A stretch of 64,000 nt of DNA from Cryptomeria japonica (lineage: Eukaryota > Streptophyta > Pinopsida > Cupressales > Cupressaceae), in the NCBI RefSeq assembly GCF_030272615.1, contig NC_081414.1, forward strand, positions 333,047,427 through 333,111,426, given 5' to 3'. The position numbers and the translations under genes are program-made. A model generated the notes under the pieces. That model was not told where the DNA came from and did no database searches. It saw only the letters and a list, made by a program, of their open reading frames with translations. Below are positions 56,552 to 64,000 of the stretch, piece by piece. Position 1 is the first letter of the stretch. Each line of letters opens with the position of its first letter.

Positions 56552-58339
56552 AAAGACTCCAAACCAACAGGGAAGAGGGGGGGGGAGGCGGTGCGAGTTG
56601 AGACTTGGCTCCTCCGCCTGCCAAACCCTAACACCCAAGTATTTTTTGATATTGATATTTTTAAATACATTTAATAACGGCAGACCAAAATAGTAAATGG
56701 GAAAATTAGTTTGACATAATATTTACAGTCCAAAACAAGGACTTCAAACAGTTTTCTAGAATGTTCAAGAAACAACAACAAATCTTGAGCATAAAGAAGC
56801 TCCTTACACATACAATGATTCAACAAATCAATCAATCATCAACTAATTTCTACTAAGAATCCTAATCTCGAGGGCATTCAAATAAAACTACATGAAGAAC
56901 ATCCAAACCCATTTTTTTGATTTAACAACGAAATAAAAAGGTAAACAAGAATTCCTACCTCTTTTAGCATTCTTGGCAAGATTTTGAAGAAGAGCCCAAC
57001 CTGCAGCTGTAGAAATCCTTCCTTCCCAAAATCCCCAATTTTTCTCCATCCAAAAATATTTTTCCCCCCCAAAAAAAATCAACAACCCTAAAAATATTTT
57101 CCAACCTAGGTTAAATGGAATAAAATTTGACCTTATCCCTTAATTTCGAATTTAAACAATTTTAAAATAAAAGAAATGAAAAATCATTCTTTTCAACTAT
57201 TCAAATAATCTAACTTGCTTTTCTAATTAAAATTAAAATGCTTCTTTCTTATTTAATTTTAATTTTCTCAATATTAACAAAGCTAACATTTATATTTTGC
57301 AATATTGATGAGGGTAAAATATTTTAATTAAATTAAATTCCCAAATCAATCTTTCACACTATATCAAATATATATATAAATTAAACTTGCTTTTCTAATA
57401 AAAAATGATTTTCTTAAATAATTAAAATTAAGATTTCTACTCCAAAAAGAAAAAAAAGGGATTAAATTATTTCTATTTCGAATAACTTTAAATCTTCCCT
57501 TTTCAAAATGCATAAACTAAATAAATTCACAATTTTTAATTAACCATTAAATTAAACTTGCTACAACATAAATAGAGTGATCCTTTTTAATTAATGATTA
57601 ATCACATAAAAGAAACCTATTTATTTTAATTCCTCAATAACTAATGTGTAAATGAACACCTTAAATCGAATTAAATACTTAGGACAAAATACTACATTAT
57701 TTACCACATGCAAGGTATGCAAACCAAGAAAGCCAACCAAATACACAACTCGCAAACCCAAATGAAAAGGGAAACTGACGGACCACAGGTGACACTCACT
57801 TGAGCATGACTAGGGTAAATGAGGATTTTATGACCACCTAACCCAAATTATAAGGGTGAAAGAGGTATACTCAACCCTGTGAATCCAGGTGAAGATGAAC
57901 CTCGCACCACGACGATACTCTACCTGCAATCTCATGCAACCAACAGTCACACAAGCATATATATATATATATATTTAATGAGGGTGTTAGCTTGAGATCA
58001 ATAACAAGCACCAGAGAAACAATTAAACTTGCACAAAAATCAATGTGAAAGCACATTAACAGGTATGCATAATAATCATAATATCTGATTACAACATTAC
58101 ATCACGGTAAACCAACCATTCAAGAATGCCACATAAAAAGTCAACCAAGGTCAAATTGGTTTTACAAAGCTGACTAGGGTAGGGGCACTACACTCTCCCC
58201 CCTAGGCTCCAACTTACTCTCGGAAGTCATAAGGCTAAGCAGAACTCATGCAACACGTATTAGTCTTGAAACTCAATTAACAATTATCAATTTGCACATA
58301 TGAATCTTTTCACAAACAATTGAAATATTATTGCTTATG

Positions 58340-60193
58340 TCTAAGTGGATGAGTGTCCTGAAGATATAGGAGAAACTAGTGAGGAGAAGAAGGAAGATGA
58401 ACCTTACATTCTAATTTTGGAGCCAGAACCGGTGAAGCTAGTAGTTGGTGAAATAAATATTGTAGTACTAGTTCAACTGGAATAGGTAGATTCTACAAAA
58501 GATGAAGATAGTGAGGAAGAAGAACTTGAGGATCGTGATCATGTTATTCCAAGATATGTTAGACTCAATCATAATCCTGATCAAATTATTGGAGATAAAG
58601 ATGCTTGAGTGTTAATTAGAAAAAGAATAAGAGAGAATTCTTGTATGATCTCCACTATTGAGCCTAGAACAACAAAGGAAGCCTTTGGAGATGATCACTA
58701 GATTAAGGCTATGGAAGAAGAGCTTGACTAGAGTGAGAAGAACAATACATGGACCTTAGTACCCAGATCGGTGAACAAAAATGTAATAGGTACTAAATGG
58801 GTATTCATAAATAAACTAAATGAAGATGGAGTAGTACTCAGAAACAAAGCCAGATTGGTATGTAAAGGTTATGCACATGAATAAGGAGAAGACTATGGCG
58901 AGACATTTGCACCAATTGCTAGATTGGAAGGTGTTAAGACTCTACTTGCATTTGCAACATATAGGGGATTCAAAGTATATTAGATAGATGTGAAGTCAAA
59001 ATTTCTAAATGGAATACTAGAAGAGGAAGTCTACATTAAACAACGAGATGGTTATGCTTTGACTGATGCAAAGGATATGGTGGGTAAACTACACAAGGAA
59101 TTATAAGGTTTGAAGCAAGCACCAAGAGCATGGTATAAAAGACTACATTCACACTTGGCGAAGATAGGTTTTTCAGAGAACCAGTGAAGACAACAATTTA
59201 TATCTCAAGACTGAAGGTGATAAGATATTGGTTAGTGAGGTATTTGTGGATGATATTATTTTTGGAGGCAATGACATGTGTGATGACTTTGCAAATGAGA
59301 TGAAAAGTGAATTTGAGATGTCTTTGGTAGGAGAGATAAAATTCTTTATAGGTTTGCAAATTCAACATATAAAGAATGGTATCTTTATCACACAGTCCAA
59401 ATATGTGAAAGAGCTATTGAAGACATTTGGAATGGGAGATTGTAAACCAGTTGGGACACCAATGGTTGTAGGTTGTAAATTGTCTAAGGAGGATGATGTT
59501 GCATCTGTTGATGAAAAGGAGTACAGGTCCATGATAGGAAAACTGCATTATGTTGTTCACATCAAACCAGATATTGCTCATGTAGTTGGATTAGTTGCTA
59601 TATTTTAGAAGAACCTGAAGGAGACACACATGGTAGAAACAAAAATGATATTCAAATGTTTGAAAGGTACTATTGATTATGGATTATGGTATCCATATGT
59701 AGGAAACTTTGATTTGAAAGTTTATACAGATACAGAATGGGTAGGAAATGTTGATGTCAAGAAGAGTACAACTGGAGGTGCATTCTTTCTTGGAGGAAGG
59801 CTTGTATCTTGGAGTAGAAAGAAGCAAAGTTGTATATCACAGTCAATTGTTGAAGATAAATATGTTGCAGCATATATCAATTGTACCCAGGCAATCTGGA
59901 TGAAACACATTTTGGAAGGATTCAAGTTGAAGATTATAAAACCAATAAGGATTTTCTATGATAACACCAGTGCAATAAATATTTCAAAGAACCTAGTGTT
60001 GCATGCTAGAACCAAGAATATTGACCTGAAATATCATTTCTTGAGAGGGAAAGTGCAGAGTAAAGATGTGTTATTGGAGCAGTTATCTACTAAGGAATAA
60101 CTAGCAGATATCTTTACTAAACCTCTGCCTAAGGATACTTTTGAGTATCTTAGAGGTCAGCTAGGGATTGTGCCTCTACATGAGGTCAATTAA
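58340..60193 (+). pseudogene. pol: C1 copia reverse transcriptase and RNase H
   Basis: The pre-RT hinge is acidic (EEEELEDRDHVIPRYVR). RT motifs in order are TKWVFINKLNEDG, NKARLVCKGYAHE, YGETFAPIARLEG, VYIKQRDGY, GLKQAPRAWYKRL, the catalytic VFVDDIIFGG (59,243) and FFIGLQIQHIKNG. RNase H shows YTDTEWVGN, TGGAFFLGG, IRIFYDN and ADIFTKPLP. The stop is TAA at 60,191. A frame change near 59,190 and about eight stops break it. Protease and integrase are absent between this and gag. The FVDD form of the active site is common in plant copia elements. Confidence 0.9.
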
Positions 60194-60542
60194 GCTGATG
60201 TGGAAGACATCAGTCCTGGAGCTAATTAAAGATATTGAAGCAGGATTGGTGTAGAGTGGATCTAATCCATAGGGGGAGAAGCTAGTTACAGAACAGTGAA
60301 GTTTGACACTGAATGTTTTACTTTCACTTTGGTATTATTGTCAAAGGTGGAGAAGAACTGTATGATTGATAGGGAGAAGAACTATAGCCAGCTACCAGTT
60401 GAAGACATGGAGACTCAGTTGAAGGAGATTATAGGGAAAAATGTAAACCAAGATACCTATACCTGTGTATGTGCATTACTCTCAATCATCACAATCAAAG
60501 GGTATTGATATTTGTATTTCCATCAATGCCAAAGGGGGAAAT
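60194..60542 (+). promoter_or_regulatory. C1 3' untranslated region with PPT
   Basis: Main PPT AAAGGGGGAAAT at 60,531-60,542 after TTTCCATCAATGCC; a weaker AAAGGTGGAGAAG at 60,343. The short frames here are not genes. Confidence 0.75.
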
Positions 60543-61922
60543 TGTTGGCATTGCATTAACATTGCATTAATGAAGTATAAGCATTGTCATTGAAGTATAA
60601 GTGTTGTCATTGATGTCAATTGTAATTGGTAATAGTGTTGTATTGAAATGAGTAGTTGAGCAGTGAAGGAAACCGGTATTACTATTGAAGCAGTGTGATC
60701 AACCGATAACCCTACCTATTGATATGACAAACAACTAACCGATAGAACTTGGTGAATTAGTTGTGTTGATCTATGATTGAATGGTGGTTGGAGATGATTA
60801 TGCCATGTATGCATGATGCACGTGAAGAGTTTGAAAGTGGTTTTGGCACATAAAGATAACTATTTTATCTTGGGAATGAGCGAGTACATTGCATGAAGTG
60901 GAAAATGCGTGATGAGTTACAGGATTCGATGAGCGGTGATCAAAGAGCGGTCGAGGTTGTCTTGAACAATGTGCTGATGATTTATATGTAATCCAACAAT
61001 CATGTTTGAACCAATTGGTTTGTAATCTCTATGAGATCTTAGGTTTTGTGATGTGTTACCGACCTATTGTTTTTCATATAAGGTAGATGATTTGTTTTGT
61101 AGTAGTGTTGGCAATTTTGGTTAAGTGTCAGTGTGATTCATTGCTGAACCAAAAGGAGTATTTGTAGAATGTTGTGAAGGCAGATAGGAGCATGAATAGG
61201 ATCTTATCAAGCATAATAGTGTTATTACTAGATCAACAAAAACCCTATTGTTCTCTAACAATTACAACAGTTAAATCCCTTAACCAGGTAATCTTTAATA
61301 GGCTTGGTGTTTTTTAAATCCTCTAACTAGGTGATCCATTAGCTTGGATTTCAAATCCTCTATCGAGGTTACTCCTAATAGGGTATTGCCTTTAATAGGG
61401 AATTGTAGTCAATCCCTTAACTGGGTGGTCCTTAATCGGATCTGTTCCTAACAAGACATTTTTGTAAAGCTTCTAACAAGGCAAACTTCATAAGAGTTTA
61501 GAATACTTGTGGGTATTCATCCCCATAGTGGTTTTTACCATTTTGGTTTCTACATCAAAAATTATTGTGTCAAGTGGTGAATGGTTTTTGTGGTTATGTT
61601 TTGATATGGTTAATCTATTTAACTGGTAAAGCCACTTAGATATATTAAGATGAGCAGAACTGATCTGAAATATTCTTTTACTAATGTAAGTAAAGTGGTT
61701 TGAGAGTTTCATATCCGTTACACTGTTATTTTGGTTATGCTAGTCAACTGGTAAACTTGACAGTGTAGTTCCAGTTTATAGTTTAGTGTTTGAGCCAGTT
61801 AGTTCAGTGATTGATTTATGAGTTGGGTTTGATTTTGTTGAAAATTTAGTCTATTTTCTATCTACTAATTCACCCCCCCTCTCAGTAGTTGACCGGATAA
61901 TTATTTATTCATCATATCATCA
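60543..61922 (+). repeat. 3' LTR of C1
   Basis: TGTTGGCATTGCATTAAC to CATATCATCA. Terminal hairpin CTACTAA/TCAGTAG at 61,862-61,888. A direct duplication (GAAGTATAAG) lies near 60,573 and 60,593. Followed by TCATC. Confidence 0.9.
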
Positions 61923-61927
61923 TCATC

Positions 61928-62594
61928 AAGTTACTCAGAGGGAATAATAACCAGAAACCAAGTTAAAAGACAACATTCAAAGAAAATTTCAATCAGAGCT
62001 CAAACGGTTTTCAGTGATCTTGCTTTATATGTTTATTCAATGGTAAAACTCAGTAGTGGTTAGGAGATAGGTGACTGACTCAGATTGGATGACCTGGTAC
62101 TACCGACAGAAAGATGACTTGGTTGAACTGCTTAGGACATTTAAATTGATTAGTGTATTACCCTAAGACTAGGACGTTGATCGATTTCAAGCCATGAGGG
62201 TTCCAAGAAGAACCAAGGTGTCACGAAAGCAACAAAAGGATATATACAAGCTAAAGAGAAGATGCAAAAAAATAGGAAATAAATCAGGAAATGCCAAATT
62301 TGTGTTGATAGATGGAGTGTTTTGAGTACAAGAGGCTTTCATTTACCAAGTTTTCACTTGCTTGGTAAAGATTCTTTCTTTTCTTTTTTTTTACTACCAA
62401 GGTGCCTATTTACTAGGTTTTCACCAAGGCATTTTTTGTTTATATTTTGATTTTTTTCTTCGTTTCTTTTTCTCTTTTTTTTTTTTTTTTTTTTCTTTAG
62501 GACTTTTTCTAATTTTAGAATTTCTTCAAGACTTTCTAATTTTTAGAATTTATTCAAGACTTTTTAGTTGTACAGGTTACTAGAGCAGAGAATG
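61928..62594 (-). other. Gypsy B stretch between integrase and C1
   Basis: About 61,928-62,030 matches copy A near 6,970-7,060 reversed. Further right lie a long A/G run (minus strand, 62,460-62,500) and TTAGAAATT-type direct repeats (62,510-62,560). No gene. Confidence 0.5.
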
Positions 62595-62904
62595 CTAGGT
62601 GTAGAATTTCTTCAAGTGGATTGTGTTGATCGGTTCACGAAGCTATTCTCCTTTTGATGTTGAGAGTTGATAAGTGCCAGAGCCAAAGGCTGCAATAACG
62701 ATGTAGGGACCCAGCCAGTTGGGGTCAAACTTCCCCTTTTGTTCTTGAAACTGTTGATTTTTAGGATTCTCTCTTAAAACAAGGTCACCAACCTAAAATT
62801 CTCTGTGTCAAACTTTCATTTTATAACCTCTAGACATTCTCTTCTAATAAGCTCATAGTTGATCAAACTCCATGTACCTATTACCAATTTTTTGCACATG
62901 CTAA
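62595..62904 (-). pseudogene. Gypsy integrase C-terminus
   Basis: Minus strand reads FDQL, RMSRGYKMKV, VGDLVLRENPKNQQ, KGKFDPNWLGPYIVIAAFGS and finally LREPINTIHLKKFYT followed by TAG at 62,595-62,597. The PNWLGPYIV block is the GPY/F motif of Ty3/gypsy integrases. Several stops interrupt it. Upstream sequence loses similarity near 62,950. It shows that the gypsy family originally carried pol, unlike copy A. Confidence 0.85.
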
Positions 62905-64000
62905 ATTTTGTGACCTAATGAGGCCTTGCTTTGATTCATATTAAAAAGAGTCAAGAAAATCAACAAATATCAGATACAGGAAAAGTAAAATACAACATGT
63001 GGGTTAAAATGTGGCTCCCACGAGGGTTGAGCCCAACATGCTATTGGAGATGGGTGTTACAAAGATAAATAGATCACAAAGATATTCATGCTCCATTGCA
63101 CTTTCAAGAATGGCATGGCTTATCAAACATTCAGGTAAATGCATTATTGTCAGGTGTAAAACCAACACAACTCTTGCCAAATCCTCCCCTGTGTGGCTGA
63201 TGGAAGGTAAAAGAAATTTCAAAACAAATGCAATCGGCCTATGTAAGGCATTTATTTTTACCTGGGCGCCAAGTTGGGTTTACAAAAGAAACAAACTTTC
63301 AAGGGAAAGCATTTATCCCACATTGGCAGTGTAGATGGAGTTTATTGCATTTAAATATAAGAACACATATAACTATAGTGTCAAAGCTTACGGTCTTTTG
63401 ACAAGGATCAGCTCAGCGTTGGTGGGTCCCCTGCATGCATGCACATCTCAAGGCACCTAAATTTTGCAGCAGAAGGGCAAATTAACTAGCAAGCAAGTTG
63501 GAAAGATCAATGTTGATCAAGAAAGATCTGACGGTTGTCGCTATACCGCGATAGAAAGATGCCCGTCGAATACTCCCCATGACTTGGCGACAAAGAACGT
63601 GGGGAAAAGGTGAAGTACCCAGAATGAATACCCTAGTGATTGGCAAGGTGTCAGACAAGTGGCACCCATATGGTGGCCAGCTAGATGCATAGACAAACCA
63701 GAGAGTGACCTATCGAACAGACATTGGCATCGATGGATCTCAAAAAGGATTCACCAAAAGCATTGGTTCCATCGAAATAAGGTACATTGAACAAATCAGA
63801 ACCGGTCCCGCTGATAAAATAAAAGGGTATCGATGAAACTAAGGTATCGATGAGACATATGAGCAGTTCGACGAGGGAGAAAGTTTGGTCGAAAGAATAA
63901 TGTTGAATGAACCAAGGCGGGCCTAGTTTTAGTGGCAGGTCCAAGTGGTGAGATAGGAGGATCTCATGAGCGAACCAGTGGTTGACATGTGGTGACACTA
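62905..64000. other. Unassigned end region, LTR-like in part
   Basis: 62,998-63,420 has LTR character: CCACGAGGGTTGAGCCCAAC, a TCCCACATTGGC motif and a TATA-like TTTAAATATAAG at 63,350. 63,540-64,000 is less AT-rich and repeats TATCGATGA-type words. The reverse of 63,940-64,000 weakly resembles 1,290-1,355. The open frames at 63,011-63,334 and 63,681-63,998 have no motif. Confidence 0.35.

Larger units (their letters stand above)
53973..58192 (-). mobile_element. Probable 4.2-kb LTR inserted in C1
   Basis: Minus strand starts TGTAGTGCCCCTACCC at 58,192, preceded by a PPT-like TAGGGGGGAGAG (58,193-58,205). It ends GGACATTACA at 53,973. The termini TGTAGTGCCC and TGTAATGTCC are imperfect inverted copies. 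It is very AT-rich with no credible gene. It carries a 77-bp tandem array, a TA run and a 29-bp GC-rich array. Only about 150 bp of possible internal sequence remains beyond the PPT, and no target duplication was found. Long LTRs with satellites are known in some Tat/Ogre gypsy elements, but this assignment is inference. Confidence 0.5.
51623..61922 (+). mobile_element. C1: Ty1/copia element inside gypsy B
   Basis: LTRs 51,623-53,027 and 60,543-61,922, target duplication TCATC at 51,618-51,622 and 61,923-61,927, PBS, gag, a partial pol (reverse transcriptase and RNase H) and PPT. A separate LTR-like block (53,973-58,192) interrupts it, and protease and integrase are missing there. The LTR termini, PBS, PPT context and C-rich LTR end match those of E0, E1, E2 and E4. 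It is a candidate relative of the autonomous partner of that family, likely Sirevirus-type. Confidence 0.88.
46424..62904 (-). mobile_element. Ty3/gypsy copy B, holding C1
   Basis: Reversed relative to copy A. Reading the minus strand: integrase C-terminus (62,904-62,595), untranslated stretch (to 61,928), continuation after the C1 insertion at 51,617, an antisense plant-mobile-domain gene (plus strand), repeats, PPT and 3' LTR (47,398-46,424). The join 61,923/51,622 restores text matching copy A at about 7,040-7,080. Gag and most of pol are not seen before the window end. Unlike copy A it keeps the end of integrase. Confidence 0.8.

Noticed and set aside
56327-56674. Cys-rich 115-codon open frame resembling a metallothionein-like protein
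   Set aside because: It only translates the 29-bp minisatellite; the repeat explains the Cys pattern.

Overview
This window looks like intergenic DNA from a large, retrotransposon-rich seed-plant genome. It is AT-rich, almost every open frame carries premature stops, and every recognisable protein belongs to an LTR retrotransposon or its cargo. I see no host gene, rRNA, tRNA or CRISPR. The repeat content does not fix the species; a conifer or another large-genome plant would fit.

Left half (1-37,743): a nested stack of LTR elements. The host, E0 (5' end outside the window, 3' LTR ending at 37,743), is a copia/Sirevirus-like element without pol. Its gag is interrupted by E4 (3' LTR 16,069-16,865). 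E4 is itself interrupted by Ty3/gypsy copy A (gag-protease-G-patch 3,775-6,932, antisense plant-mobile-domain gene 8,046-10,432, 3' LTR 11,603-12,782). The second E0 gene is interrupted by a reversed solo LTR, E3 (18,170-26,891), which holds a complete element E2 (19,264-26,882), and by a complete element E1 (27,446-34,102). Target-site duplications could be read for E1 (ATAAG), E2 (ATACC) and E3 (ATATT). Removing the insertions restores an open E0 frame across the joins.

E0, E1, E2 and E4 have different LTRs but the same plan: a short coiled-coil/CCHC gag, then one very long ORF2 (about 1,083 codons in E1, 1,090 in E2), and no protease, integrase or reverse transcriptase. Their PBS, PPT context and LTR ends match the pol-bearing copia element C1, so they are probably mobilised in trans.

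Middle (37,744-46,423): an LTR fragment, an unrecognised acidic retroelement ORF (38,720-40,504), a 2.56-kb reversed solo LTR (E5) and a reversed copia gag start with PBS and LTR (C2).

Right half (46,424-64,000): gypsy copy B, reversed relative to A, with a 3' LTR, an antisense plant-mobile-domain gene with a visible GT-AG intron, and an integrase C-terminus. Copia C1 (51,623-61,922, TSD TCATC) sits inside it, and C1 is split by a probable 4.2-kb LTR full of minisatellites.

Most notable: the conserved ORF2 of the pol-less elements; covarying RNA-structure signals around the PPT and at the LTR 3' end; DRE/CRT-like motif clusters just upstream of LTR TATA boxes; and an intron-containing plant-mobile-domain gene kept antisense in two gypsy copies.
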